This document shows, in pieces, positions 34,910 to 45,660 of a stretch of DNA of 64,000 nt. The position numbers and the translations under genes were made by a program. The notes beneath the pieces were generated by a model that saw only the letters and a list, made by a program, of their open reading frames with translations, had not been told where the DNA came from and made no database searches. The stretch's first letter is position 1; the number at the start of each line of letters is the position of its first letter. The DNA lies in the NCBI GenBank assembly GCA_031308135.1, contig JAHLJT010004567.1, positions 133,771,060-133,835,059 on the forward strand. The letters are read 5' to 3'. The DNA is from Acheta domesticus (lineage: Eukaryota > Arthropoda > Insecta > Orthoptera > Gryllidae).

Positions 34910-35310
34910 ACCACTGTCTCCCCTCCCACACATCTCTCCCCCACACATGTCTCTCTCTCTCACACACACACGCCTCTCCCAACACACGTCTCTCCCCTAA
35001 CATGCCTCTCCCTTAACACGCCTCTCCTCTAACACGCCTCTCCCCTCTCACGCCTCTCCCCTCTCGCGTCTCTCCCCTCTCACGTCTCTCCCCTCTCACG
35101 TCTCTCCCCTCACACGTACCTCCCCTCATACCTCCCCTCACACGTACCTCCCCTCACACGTACCTCCCCTCACATGTACCTCCCCTCACGCGTCTCTCCC
35201 CTCACACGTCTCTTCCCTCACTCGTACCTCCCCTCACACGTCTCTCCCGTCACACGTACCTCCCCTCACAATTCTCTCCCCTTACATGTCTCCCCCTTAA
35301 ACGGCTCGCG
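34910..35310. repeat. Degenerate 14-16-bp pyrimidine repeats (ctcccctcacacgt)
   Basis: Many imperfect copies of ctctcccctcacacg and cacgtacctcccct, preceded by a (ca)n patch near 34960. The coding-looking frame at 35174-35548 runs out of this repeat. Confidence 0.85.
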
Positions 35311-35319
35311 CACTTTTCC

Positions 35320-36610
35320 CTCACGTCTCCCCGCCAGGTCTCACCACCTCTTTCCTCCGCCACATCTCGCCTCGCCTAGACTCACGATGGAAGGGGCCTC
35401 CGCCTGCGCTGCCTCATTTGCAGTAACCGGATCGCGGGGTGAACCGGAGACACCTCCCTTCATGGCTGGTCGGGCCCGGCCCATCCGCCCCGCTCCGCCA
35501 GAGGCTAACTACCTCCCATGCACCTACGCAGCGTCTTCAAGTTACTAAATCGCTTGACAAACGTTTCATTAGCCTCTGCCTCCGCACAGAAAGTTTAATA
35601 GCAACGTTGCTGCTGTAAGAAAAAAATGAGGAAAATAAATAAATTTTACATGATGTATAGTTAATAACGAAATTCTATTTTATATAACATCGCTACACCA
35701 TTTATTTTAATTAATTAAATATACTTTTTTGGATTAAAATCTGTTCAGTTATTCTGAAGTAAATAATAATTTTTGTATAGAAAACAGACCTTCCAGTATT
35801 TTAATACAACTATATTTTATGTGTTATCTCATGTGGATTTATTTACACTCAAATGTTTGAAATAACTGGAAGGATTCGCTCATTGAAGACATTAAATTTC
35901 TTTGATAAAACGTGAACAACAATCTGGTGTTTACAAGATGATGATTTTAGTAAATGCAACTGTAAGACTGACTCAGTAAATCGCATTGTTTTGCAAATAT
36001 TCACGTAATTAATGGTACAGTAAAAAAGATACAGTAGATGCCTCTGAAACGAAAGAGTAATTACAAAGACATTAATTAGATGCTTTTTCATAAAAAAACC
36101 TGTTGTATATGCATGCAACTTATTACCCTCATCCACAATTTTGCAGAGATAATCAGGATTTAAGAAGTAAAAAAATCACAATGGATGGTCCTATGCTCAC
36201 AAATGCTCCTCACTTTAGTGAAGGTTCAGTGAATCAGTCGTTTCAAATTTGACGCCTCATCAGCTTCGTTTTTTGTTCATTCTATGATTTTGTATTCTCT
36301 TTTTATCAAAACATTTCTAACATTCATTTGTAAACATATTTTTTTTTAAATCTATAAATAAAATATATTGATAAATGTAAAAGTATTCGTGCCGTAAGAA
36401 ATTCTATTCCTTCCTTACAACTCCAGTACTATTAGTTACAAACAAAACCAATTCCATTACGTTATACACCCTTCTAACAGAAACAGCCAAATAATGCAGC
36501 ATGTACGAATTCGGAACAGTCATTCCGAAAGTCATCTAAAAATTGTTTCAACTTTCTCCTCTGTCGTTTTTCTTTCTATTTCATCTTAATTCCCGAAATC
36601 AGCTCCCCGC
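35320..36610. other. Intergenic, no gene seen
   Basis: GC-rich to about 35550, then AT-rich. Short unrecognised frames. Confidence 0.55.
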
Positions 36611-36659
36611 ACTTAATGTACGTTGAAGGACACCGAGCAATTCGAACATTCGCAGTGTT

Positions 36660-36960
36660 TATTATTTCGCCGCCGCTGCCGCCACCCCCGCCGCCGCGGT
36701 CGCCGTTCTTCGAATGTTTTGAGCGCGTGCGGAGCGGCGGGCGGGCGGGCTAATCGGATATCGCCCCGGGGCACCGCTCCAATTGGCGCGCCCCCAAATA
36801 ACATTCCCAGACCACTATGTACCTTGCAGTCACCTCGCCGTACAACAAACTGTCTGAGGAGGGCGAGGATTGCCAGCACGGGTCCTCGCGCGCAACACGC
36901 TCAGTCGGATGCGCCCAGGACACAGAGACTGCGTTACGTGTTCGTCCATCCCGACGCTGG
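36660..36960. other. CpG-rich island, no gene recognised
   Basis: Very CpG-dense, with a ccgccgccgc patch near 36670-36700. Overlapping frames on both strands (139 codons + at 36623; 88 codons - at 36879) are mutual shadows without a domain. It could be regulatory, but nothing proves it. Confidence 0.4.
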
Positions 36961-37279
36961 TGAGTGTTCTTCTTCAAACCGATGGGGTAGCTTATCCCTT
37001 TGTCTCTCGAAACAACGGATGAAACAAATACCGCGGAATTAAAACGTTTGAAATTGTCTTTAAATGCACGATTTCCCTTTACCCAACAGATAAGTGATAG
37101 TCGCTAAGCTTTCGAAAACTACTCATTGATTTTTTTAAAAGTTGCTACATCAACATGAATTATTTATGGAATAAAATATCTTTTCCACAGATTAGTATTT
37201 TGCCAGTTCTCAGTTACCTTTTGTTCATACTTCGTTTGCTTAAAGAGATATTCATAAATAATTCTTCTTAAACACACCG

Positions 37280-37460
37280 AGTATTCAAAAATGTTGTGGA
37301 CATGCTACAAGAACTATGCCGTAACTCACGAGTAATATATAATATTAATTATTTGTAATGATATTTATAGTACAAAAAATACTATATTTTTACACATAAT
37401 ACTAATTTGTACAAATAATACTATATTTTATAGTACAAATAATACGATTTTTGTACGGGA
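37280..37460. repeat. AT-rich local repeats (tagtacaaataatacta)
   Basis: Three imperfect copies of a tagtacaaataatactat-type block are found in about 100 bp. Confidence 0.7.
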
Positions 37461-38490
37461 AGCCTACTCTTTTATTTTGAGTTGTTCAGATTTATTTTTA
37501 TTCGAGCACTCGTCGAACTGTATTTTTATCGACTTGTTTATACCGCGTCCTCATCTTCTTTTGTACTGGACAGTAGTCTCTCGGAAGACGCAGCGATGAC
37601 GCGCTTCGTCACCCTTGCCTCATGGTCGCTGCACGCGCGTCAGTCAAAAGCGAATTTGGCACTATCGCCTTTATTTGTTCACTACGCGTTCGTTGTCACG
37701 AGGCGGATCGCTTCAACGGACATTTTGTTGCTACTGTTTGTTGCCAAGACACAACTTGGGGCGTCACCACGTTGATTCGTAGACAGAAAGCACCAGGATG
37801 TGGGATGCGCCGGTACAAGTATCAATTGCAGCGTTTGTTAACAAAACCTGCTCATTCCGGTTGTGGTAATTTTACAAGAGGTGCAATAATCTTCTCACAG
37901 CAACGCGTGGTGTAATATGAATCAGATACGTTCTCACCACTTTTAGGAAAAAGATAAGCTGGATTTGAACTATATCTCTTCAGGAATTAATGAAGGCCCC
38001 CTAAACTTCGCAAAAATGCAAAAAAAATTCTTACGCAAGGCGAGAAAGTAAAAATGTGAATATCGCCAATGGAACGGGCTGGTTATCATAATAAACGCCT
38101 CAATTTCAAGAATTCTTTCCGTGTATTCTTTGAATTCAGATTTCGCTTTCTGGTACAAAGAAAAGGCGGAACCAGCCGCCGGCGGAAGAAATCTGCAAAT
38201 TCGGGGAGCAACTGCCGTCGACTCTAAACGACGTCTTTCCGCCGTAACTTGCATCTGCAAGCGGCGTGGGCCGCAGCCAAACCCAGCGATGCGCGAAGGG
38301 CTTTGCTCCCTATTTGCTCCGGGAAATCTCTTTCGCCGTTGTTCGGAAACCGATGCGCCACAGCGCCCGCGGCGCGGCGGCCAGGTTGGCGCGCTGGCAG
38401 CAGCCCCGCTCCAAGCCGTGCCACTCCCGCGCCCTCACCTCGCGTTGCCCTTTGAGCGCACACGCCCGCATGTGGTATGCATCCCTCTCT
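37460..38490. other. Intergenic with CpG-rich part, no gene recognised
   Basis: CpG-rich at about 38150-38470. Overlapping frames on both strands (165 codons + at 38121; 136 codons - at 38634) carry no recognised domain and lead into pyrimidine repeats. Confidence 0.45.
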
Positions 38491-38499
38491 CGCAGGTGA

Positions 38500-38805
38500 C
38501 TCAACCTTCGCTCTCTCTTGCCACCCTCGTTTTCCATTCCTTTCCATCTTTCTCTCTCTCTCCCCCTCTATTTCTCTCCACCCCCTCTCTCTCTCTCCTG
38601 CTCTGCACCTCGTCCTAGCCCTAATCCACATCACAGTCCTTGCCCTCTTCCAAGCCCATTTACTCGTCTAAGCCCTTGCCCATGTCCTAGCTCTTGTCCA
38701 AACCCTTGCCCTTTTCCAAGTTCTTGCCATCGTCCAAGTCCTGGCCCTCTTCCAGGCCCTAGTTCGGGCCCAAGTGCTTTGTCTCGTCCAAGCTCTTGCT
38801 TCGTT
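38500..38805. repeat. Pyrimidine tract with ~18-bp degenerate repeats
   Basis: CT runs at 38550-38600, then repeated blocks of the type cttgcccYtttccaagY between 38635 and 38805. The SINE at 38812 begins immediately after it. Confidence 0.75.
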
Positions 38806-38811
38806 TTTGTG

Positions 38812-39290
38812 TTAGTGATTCCGGGCGCGTCAATTGCTAAGGTCATTAATCCCATAATTTTTTTATCGCGGGAGGTGACGGGGATCTTCCACCGCTGGAT
38901 GGCGACACCCGGCGCCGAAATACCCGTCGGCTTGCCCTCAACAAGTTATCTTCGGGGCACCGCGGGGCACCGCCTCAACCGGGCTAAACTCCTACGGTAG
39001 TGTAGTGCATGTATATGGAAGGGTGTGGAAATAAGTGGTGAGGATACAAAAGAAAGACTGCATGCACTCCGTGGCCAGTTGGTTAGGGTACTGCTCCGGC
39101 ATTCGAGTGGTGCTGATCGGAAAAAAACACAGAAAAATACCGATGAGAGCAGCAGGTCGCTAGAATTCTCCTCTAGACAGCCACTGAATTCGGCCTAGTC
39201 ATGTAGCTAGCTCGTACCTTTGAACCTCCCAGTGAGAGGCACTGCAGTGACATCAATTCATACATTGATCTACTTCAGCCTGTTCTTCCT
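38812..39290 (-). mobile_element. SINE family A, diverged near-full-length copy
   Basis: Contains, in family order, gattccgggcgcgtcaa, the gcgggaggtgacgg block, ggatggcgacacccggcgcc, ggttagggtactgctccggc, gctagaattctcctctagac and a remnant of the head (cactgcagtga). It has internal deletions against the copy at 19602-20153, and the tRNA-like head is badly decayed. Confidence 0.85.
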
Positions 39291-39432
39291 CTCGCCCTAG
39301 CACTTGGAAATGCATGGGAATGCGTCGAATGAAGTGTATAGTGCGGTTGCTTTAATTCGTTAGGCGCTATCGTAGGAAGTCATTATTCCACTTTTACGAC
39401 TGTTTACCTCTCAGGAGCTGAAATGTATAACA

Positions 39433-39785
39433 CAGTGATGTCATGGTTTCCTACTGGTGACAGTGGCTACGCTTCGTGACACCATGACATGCCACGAGCA
39501 TCTCAGCGCAACTGGCATCGGTAAAGGAAACTATCAGTAGCAACACACCCTTTTTCAGATAGTGATGACGTAAAAGTAAAAATATAATTAAAAATTAAAA
39601 CAAACGTTTTGAAATTTATTTATCTAAATCCCACCTAATCGTATTGCATGTGTAAAGCGTAAAAGAGTTCATAGTGACTTTTACCACCTACTGCTCTCTT
39701 GTGTCGAGATCAACTGTGTGGAGGGATGATTTCGCCATGCTACCCGTGGCGCGGCCTGCTGGTGGCATCGATTTTGACGTCACTG
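39433..39785. mobile_element. hAT-like miniature element, CAGTG family, copy 2
   Basis: The left end CAGTGATGTCATGGTTTCC matches the opposite-strand right end of copy 1 (CAGTGGTGTCAAGGTCTTC). The right end, on the other strand, starts CAGTGACGTCAAAATCGATG like copy 1's left end, so the copies are in opposite orientation. The left flank gtataaca (39425-39432) matches gaataaca at the right (39785-39792) in 7 of 8, with the terminal G shared. Unit B lacks the element and reads gtataacag straight through. Confidence 0.85.
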
Positions 39786-40235
39786 AATAACATCGATTAG
39801 ACCCTGGACTGTTTTGTGGCTTATGGCGCCCATAGCAAATTTGGACATTTGAGTGCCGACCCCCTGAGCACATATATACATCCACTCACGAACTTTTCCC
39901 CCGGCGCCTCTTTTTCTGTTTACAAGCCCCCAGGTTTTCTCCAAGTTTGAGATTACGCTTTTTACTACAGTGAAAACAGAACTGAAAAATATGAAGTCAT
40001 TATTCCACCTTTCCTCTCAGGAGCTGAATTGTATAACAGATTATTTAGAACCTGGATGATTTGTGGCTTTTTGCGCCTATAGGAAATTTGGTTCTTCGGG
40101 TCCCGAACCCCAGAGAGCAAATACAACTCCGCGCCTGAGCTTTGCCACCGGCGCGGCGCCCGTTTCTCTGCTTACTCACAAGCCCGACCGCCCTCCCGGT
40201 CTTCTGCGAGTTGGAGGTTGCTCATTTTACTAGAG

Positions 40236-40646
40236 CAGGGCTTTCCAACTGGCGGCCCTCCGGATCTTTTTGTGCGGACCACGACTGCTTTGAAATGTTT
40301 TATTATACCAACCTAATACAAAGCAATTCATCTTATTTTTATTTAATGGTATAGTGATTTCCTCGTTGTGAGTACATAAATCATTAAGTATACAGAATAA
40401 AAGTCGTATCTAATATGTGTGTGCATGCGTGCGTGCGCGCGCGCGCGTGTGTGTGCGTGCGTGTGTGAGCGCGTGTGTGTGCGTGTGTGTGCGTGTGTGT
40501 GTGTGTTCGTGTATGTGTGTGTGTGCGTGTGTGTGTATGGTTCATTATAGACCATAGTAGTTAAGGTATAAAACCATCTTAAATTACAATGCGGCCCGCG
40601 ACTTAATTACAATTGGATACGTGGCCCATAAGCCCTTCTAAGTTGG
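40236..40646. mobile_element. hAT-like insertion in unit B, 411 bp
   Basis: It starts cagggctttccaactggc, a terminus type common among hAT elements, and is flanked by actagag on both sides (40229-40235 and 40647-40653; the preceding base differs, t/g). Joining the flanks gives the continuous sequence seen at the end of unit A (ttttactacagtgaaaacag). The right end (agttgg) is a poor partner for the left terminus; the shared ccaact and gcggccc blocks lie in a different order. It contains a (TG)n/(CG)n microsatellite at 40414-40539. Confidence 0.65.
40414..40539. repeat. (TG)n/(CG)n/(TGCG)n microsatellite
   Basis: Alternating purine-pyrimidine for about 125 bp, with a (GC)n core. Such sequence can adopt Z-DNA. 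It lies within the 411-bp hAT-like insertion. Confidence 0.95.
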
Positions 40647-40849
40647 ACTAGAGAAAACACAGAACTGAAAAATAGGAAATCATTCTTCCACCTTACCTCT
40701 CATGAGCTGAATTGTATAACAGATTGTTTAGATCCCAAATTGTTTTGTGGCTTTTTGCGCCCATAGGCAATTTGGTTCTTCGGGTGCCGACCCCCCTGAG
40801 CGCATTTATAACTCCGCGCCTGACCTCTGCCCCGGGGGCGCCCGTTTCT

Positions 40850-40990
40850 CTGCTTCCACGCGCGCGCGCCCCGGGCGCTTCCCAAGGCGGCCTTTGAAGA
40901 GGGCGCGGCCCGCGGCAAGCGGCCCGCGCGCGATCTCCGCAAACACGATTCCTCCCAGGGCTTTGTCGGCCGCCTCGGAGGCGCCGCGCC
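40850..40990. other. CpG-rich junction
   Basis: GC-rich linker between the ~260-bp units and the decamer array; no gene recognised. Confidence 0.5.
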
Positions 40991-41220
40991 CGCCGCGCCC
41001 CGCCGCGCCCCGCCGCGCCCCGCCGCGCCCCGCCGCGCCCCGCCGCGCCCCGCCGCGCCCCGCCGCGCCCCGCCGCGCCCCGCCGCGCCCCGCCGCGCCC
41101 CGCCGCGCCCCGCCGCGCCCCGCCGCGCCCCGCCGCGCCCCGCCGCGCCCCGCCGCGCCCCGCCGCGCCCCGCCGCGCCCCGCCGCGCCCCGCCGCGCCC
41201 CGCCGCGCCCCGCCGCGCCG
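40991..41220. repeat. 10-bp GC minisatellite cgccgcgccc x 23
   Basis: Twenty-three decamers, essentially identical, the last ending in ccg. All bases are G or C. A single related motif (gccgcgcc) sits at the same place, just before cgcgggcttctgg, in the next two ~620-bp units (47485-47505 and 48110-48130). The array therefore looks like a local expansion of a pre-existing boundary motif. The long Pro/Arg/Ala frame through it is an artefact. Confidence 0.95.
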
Positions 41221-41327
41221 CGGGCTTCTGGTGGCGCTGTTGTATCGTGCGTTTTTTTCGCCGGTTTTTGTAGCTTAACGTCTGTCTGTGATTTGACGTC
41301 TCTGTTTACAGACCTCCGTTTCGTAAT

Positions 41328-41339
41328 GCGTATCTATTT
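41328..41339. repeat. LINE target site duplication, 3' side
   Basis: gcgtatctattt, repeated at 47014-47025. Its last T bases merge with the element's poly(A) tail (T run on +), so the exact boundary is uncertain by a few bases. Confidence 0.85.
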
Positions 41340-41695
41340 TTTTTTTAATTAATTTTATTTTAGGTCGCTTTATAACTACAATGGTCATCAGCGACCTCTT
41401 TAATATTACAAATTTTGACATACAATGTAAGATACTATTCTTAAACCACATCTACAGTTCACATTAATTACTTACATCATTACATAATTATTCACCTTAT
41501 CATTATTTACCCAAATCTTGAATCATTATTTACATATGTCATATACCATATTTTACATATACATCATATATCATTATTTAATTACACCATATATCATTAT
41601 TTACATACATCATATATCATTATTTACATTCATCACATATTGTTATTTACGTACATTACATAATATAAACAACTATAATTTATTTTGAATACACC
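41340..41695 (-). other. LINE 3' UTR with AT-rich short tandem repeats
   Basis: Follows the ORF2 stop. Between about 41520 and 41660 a ~25-bp AT-rich block (catatatcattatttacat) recurs with variants. The last ~60 bp before the A-tail contain a segment (on +, ggtcgctttataac ... catcagcgacctct) shared with the LINE fragment at 56285, suggesting a conserved 3' end recognised by the element's own reverse transcriptase (inference). Confidence 0.75.
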
Positions 41696-42630
41696 TTAAA
41701 TAAGGTTATATTTTTTAGTTCTCTTTAGATAATCCAATTTTTTTTTGCATCCTGCTTCGTTATTTAAACATTCTTTAATGTTTTTGGGAAGTTTGGATTG
41801 GGTTCTTTCTAATTCAAATTCTTGGCATTCTACTAAAAGGTGTTTGACTGTCCAAGCGGAGCCACACTTTTCACACTTTTTTCTCTGTTGTTTTGTAATT
41901 AAGTGTATGTGTGTCAAATTTGTATGTTCTATTCTTAGTCTATCAATTGTCACTTGCTGTTTTCTTGATGTTGTCCAAGTGGGTGTCTTATCAAAAATAG
42001 ATGGTCTGATCTCTTGTAATTTATTGGATTCATTATTTTTCCAGCTGGAGTCCCAGAATTTCTTCATATTGATGTTAATATATTTCTTGATTTCTTCTGG
42101 AGGTGAATAAATTGAGGTATTTAAAGATTCGTTAATTGCCCTTTTTGCTTCCTTATCTGCATCTTCATTTCCTTGTATTCCCTGATGGCTTGGGACCCAT
42201 ACTAACTCTATATTATAATTATTTGTAATTAGCCAACAAATTAATGCTTTGATCTCCTTAATGAGTATATTAGAGTTACTGTTGTTACTTATTGCCATAA
42301 GTGCTGATTTGGAATCTGAAAATATTACATGTTTAGTATCAACTGTATTATTTCTTATTATTTGTAGTGTTTTTAGTATAGCTATTGTTTCACAGGTAAA
42401 TATAGAATAACTGTCGTATAGTCTGAATCTGTATATCTTATCGTTAGACACTATTGCACAGCCTCTTCTTCCATTCAACGCTGACCCATCTGTATAATAT
42501 TTCTGGTAATCTCTGTAGTTGTTTTTCATCTCTAGAGACATACTTCTGAATATTTCTTTAGGTGTGGTACTCTTCTCGTATTTTGCTAGCTCCATATTTA
42601 CTTTTATGATAATGTTACTCCAGGGCGGGT
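41696..42630 (-). pseudogene. LINE ORF2 C-terminal part: RNase H and zinc finger
   Basis: An open frame of 299 codons from the first Met at 42595. The frame extends upstream to about 42630, through PPWSN, the usual linker from reverse transcriptase to RNase H. RNase H removes the RNA strand of the RNA-DNA hybrid. Its acidic residues are visible: D36 in YTDGSAL, E69 in TCETIAIL, D94 in FSDSKSAL and D147 in HQGIQGNEDADKEA. A CX2CX7HX4C finger (C241, C244, H252, C257) closes the protein, as in other Jockey/I elements. A frameshift near 42630 separates it from the reverse transcriptase, otherwise the domain appears intact. Confidence 0.92.
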
Positions 42631-43674
42631 CTGCTGGTCTCCTCTTAGGTAGAGATCATTTCTAATATAAAGAGGCTTAGGTAAACTTGGTCGTTTGAGG
42701 TATTCTACTTCTTTTGTAATTTTTTTCCAAGAATTTTCATAGATACCATTAGCTTGATAATTTGCTAACATTTTGTTTGCATAGAACATAACTAGTTCTC
42801 TTCTTCTCAACTGAAGTGGTAGCATGTTGGCCTCAACTAGTATACTAAAAGTAGGACTAGTTCTAAAAGCTCCTATGCATAATCGTAACGCTGTATTTTG
42901 AATACTTTCTAATTTATTTAATATGTCTCTTCCAGCAGAATCATATAATATACATCCATATTCTACTTTTGATTTAATTAAGGCTTGATAAATTTGTAAT
43001 AGAAATTTTTTGTCAGAACCCCATTTTATTGCTGATAGAACTTTTAAGATGTTTATTCTTCTAAAACATTCTGTTCTTATTTGGTTAATATGCTTCTTCC
43101 ACTTCATTTTCTTGTCAAATATCATTCCTAATATTTTGACATATGGTACCTCTCTGAGAATTCTGTTATCCAATTTTAAAATTACATTTTTCTCCTCCTT
43201 TTTCCTAGAGAAAACTATATATTCGGTTTTAGTTTTTGAAAATTTAAAACCTGTTTTTTCTGACCACTTTTCAAGATTGTTCAGGGTGTTTTGGATAAGT
43301 TTGGCTGTGTGCTGAATATTTATTCCAGGGCATATAATCGTTAAATCGTCTGCAAATAAGAAACCTTTTACAGGTTTTTGTATTGCTTGAAATACTTCAT
43401 TAATACTTATCAGGAAAAGTAACACACTCAGCACCGAACCTTGGGGCAGACCATTTTCAATCTGAGCTGGTGTTGAGAGAGTATTATTTATTCTAACCTT
43501 AATGGTCCTATTGCTAAGGAAGTTTATAACAAATGCTAAGGAATTTCCTTTTATATTGTAGTTCTCCATTATTTTTATTATTCTAGGTTTCCAAACCATT
43601 TCATAGGCTTTCTCTATATCTATGGTGACTGCAATTGCATGACTGTTTTTTAAGAAAGCTTCACATATCTCTGC
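42604..43674 (-). pseudogene. LINE ORF2 middle part: reverse transcriptase palm and thumb
   Basis: Same frame as the upstream piece, separated from it only by a stop codon at 43675-43677. It reads AEICEAF and then VTIDIEKAYEMVW (motif A with its catalytic Asp). From the first internal Met (43599) come LPQGSVLS at residues 51-58 (motif B) and FADD at 82-85 (motif C, the metal-binding Asp pair). KILG follows about 70 residues later, then a thumb with NTALRLCIGAFRTSP. The catalytic residues are all present. The frame ends in a few wrong residues (TRPGVTLS) after a frameshift near 42630. Confidence 0.93.
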
Positions 43675-44285
43675 TTATAGATTTATTAGATAGTCCATTG
43701 TCGAACGTGATTCTCTAAATCCAAATTGTAGTGGTGCTAGAATATTATGTTCCTCCAGGTACCATCTAATTCTTCTGCTGATAATTTTCTCCATAATTTT
43801 ACATAAATTGCAGGTAAGTGATATTGGTCTGTAGCTGGATGGTGCGCTTGATACTTTGTCTGGCTTTAAAATGGGGATTACTGTAGCTTCTCTCCATGTA
43901 TCTGGGAATATCTGTCTTTTCCATATAAAGTTATATATACCTAAAAGGTACATTAGTGCTTTGTCTGAAAGTTGTTTTATTATTACATTTGGTACACCAT
44001 CTGGACCTGGGCTTGAATTTCCTAGTTGAGAGAGAACTAGTTCCAGTTCATGTCTTTTAATTTCTTCATTGATGTGATTTGTGTTATCTCTTGTATCATA
44101 CTGGTGGTTGTTTTTTTCTTCCATCTCCTTGTATTTTATAAATTTCTTGTTATAGTTGTTGGAACTAGAATTTGCTGCAAAGTTTTCTACTAGGAGCTCT
44201 GTAGTGTATGAGGGTTCCAAATGTAGTTTTCCATCAGCATCTTCTAACACTATTTTGTCTGATTTATATTTTCCACTTTTTATGC
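43675..44285 (-). pseudogene. LINE ORF2 part: linker and reverse transcriptase fingers
   Basis: The frame is open from about 44285 (first Met at 44250) to a TAA at 43675-43677. It carries the SSPGPDGVPN segment, TWREATVIPILKP, SYRPISLT and QFGFRESRSTMDYL, the usual order of the fingers region of a LINE reverse transcriptase. The stop falls where related proteins read on without a break, and the frame beyond continues the same protein, so it is a simple nonsense mutation. Relative to the endonuclease frame upstream there is a shift near 44280. Confidence 0.93.
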
Positions 44286-45395
44286 ATTGTATTTTCTTTC
44301 ATACTGTTGAACTGTCTGCGGTGTTATTGTTGATATAAAATTTTGCCAAGATTTTTTCCTACTCTCTTTTAGTGTTCTTCTGGCTTGTGCTCTCTTCTTC
44401 TTGTAATTAATTTTGTACACTGAATCTGGATCATTATTTGCATTCTTTTTGTACAGCCTCTGTGCCCTTTTTGATTCCAGTACTGCTTGAGCACATTCCT
44501 TATTCCACCATGGCACACATTTCTTTCTTTGGATTTCTGATGATTTGGGGATTGTTTTATTTGCTGCATGAAGAATGAGTTTAGTAAATGTCGTTACAAG
44601 CTCATTTGCTGATATATTTGTGAGATCACTTAATTCTGGCATCTCAGTGAGGGAATGATCAATTTCTTCTCTGAATGATTTCCAATCCGCTTTGTTGAAT
44701 AGCCATCTTCTTGTTGATGCTATATTGTGTTCTGGAGCAAGGGCTTCCATCATTCTTATTCTTATTGGAAAATGATCACTGTCGTATAATTCCTCCAAAG
44801 CATTCCATTTCAAAGTTGGTGCTATTTCATTTGAGGCTATAGACAAATCAATATTGCTTGATAGTCCGTTGCTACTGTTGAAATGGGTAGGTTGAGAGGT
44901 GTTTAGGAGAATGAGGTTGTTTCTATTTTCCAACCATTCTGCTATTATTTTTCCTCTATGATCATTTTTATGGGATCCCCAGCATATATGGTGGCTGTTA
45001 AAATCTCCTAATATAATAAAGGGTTTTGGAAGTTGATCCGTCAATTTGTTTAATTCTTCCTGATTAAATTTATATCTATTTGGTAAATAAACATTACAAA
45101 TAGTTAGTTTGAAGGGAAATTTTATACTGATAGCTACTGCTTCTATATTTGTGTTCAATGGAATTTCTTCAGGTAGAGTAAATGTTGTGGCATATATTGC
45201 TACACCTCCACTGGCTATAATTGAATGACATCTGTTTTTGTAAAAGATGCAATACCCTCTTATCTGGGCACAGTGGTCATTGGAGAAATTTGTTTCCTGT
45301 AGGCACAGACATATTGGGTTGAATTTGTTCATTACCAGCTTGATGTTTTCTAGTCTTCTATAGTATCCGTTTGCATTCCACTGTAATATATTCAT
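44280..45395 (-). pseudogene. LINE ORF2 N-terminal part: AP-like endonuclease
   Basis: 371 codons from a Met at 45395. The endonuclease nicks the target DNA to prime reverse transcription. Expected active-site residues are visible: N9 in QWNANG, E34 in LQETNF, Y103 in VYLPN, D131 and N133 in LGDFNSHH, D183 in SSNIDLSI, D207 and H208 in DSDHFP. A WWNKEC motif (about residues 297-302) lies in the linker, as is usual in these elements. The start is chosen because MNILQWNANG is the usual opening of such ORF2 proteins. The frame ends in a shift near 44280 so the reverse transcriptase is not joined. Confidence 0.93.
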
Positions 45396-45430
45396 TGTTT
45401 GTGTTTAATTTTATATTTTTCTCTGTTTTA

Positions 45431-45660
45431 TTATTGAGCAGGCTTACTTTCTGAGGGTTGACTTGTTGTCTTAGAACTGTTTCTTATTTGTTGCAATTTT
45501 TTTGATAATCGAGTACATTTGTTTTTCATTGGCTGGTTCATTTTCCCATGTAGATCTTTGCACATGTTGATTAGGTCATCAATTTCGTCTGTATATTCTT
45601 TTACTATTTGTGTTATATTTTGATTGCCTTGAGTTCTGTCCATCAAACTACTAAATTGAT
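45431..45660 (-). pseudogene. LINE ORF1 C-terminal tail after frameshift
   Basis: The frame continues ORF1 in another phase just after its stop and ends 35 bp before ORF2. It reads a charged, probably helical segment (TQIVKEYTDEIDDLINMCK) and a basic, Ser/Gln-rich end. There is no ATG at the apparent start, and the phase shift at the junction suggests it is the true end of ORF1 displaced by a 1-bp indel near 45665. Confidence 0.65.

Larger units (their letters stand above)
39370..40870. repeat. Three tandem ~260-bp units (A, B, C), two carrying insertions
   Basis: Each unit contains tcattattccacct-type sequence, gagctgaattgtataacag, tgttttgtggctt, a ggttcttcgggtgccga block and cccgtttctctgctt. 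Starts are near 39375 (A), 39991 (B) and 40673 (C). The spacings of 616 and 682 bp shrink to about 255 and 265 bp once the elements in A (39433-39785) and B (40236-40646) and their duplicated sites are removed. Confidence 0.85.

Noticed and set aside
36623..37042. CpG island frame as a first exon
   Set aside because: Overlapping frames on the opposite strand are just as open, and no downstream exon or domain is seen.
40747..41352. 201-codon Pro/Arg/Ala frame
   Set aside because: Created by the decamer GC array and unrelated flanks.
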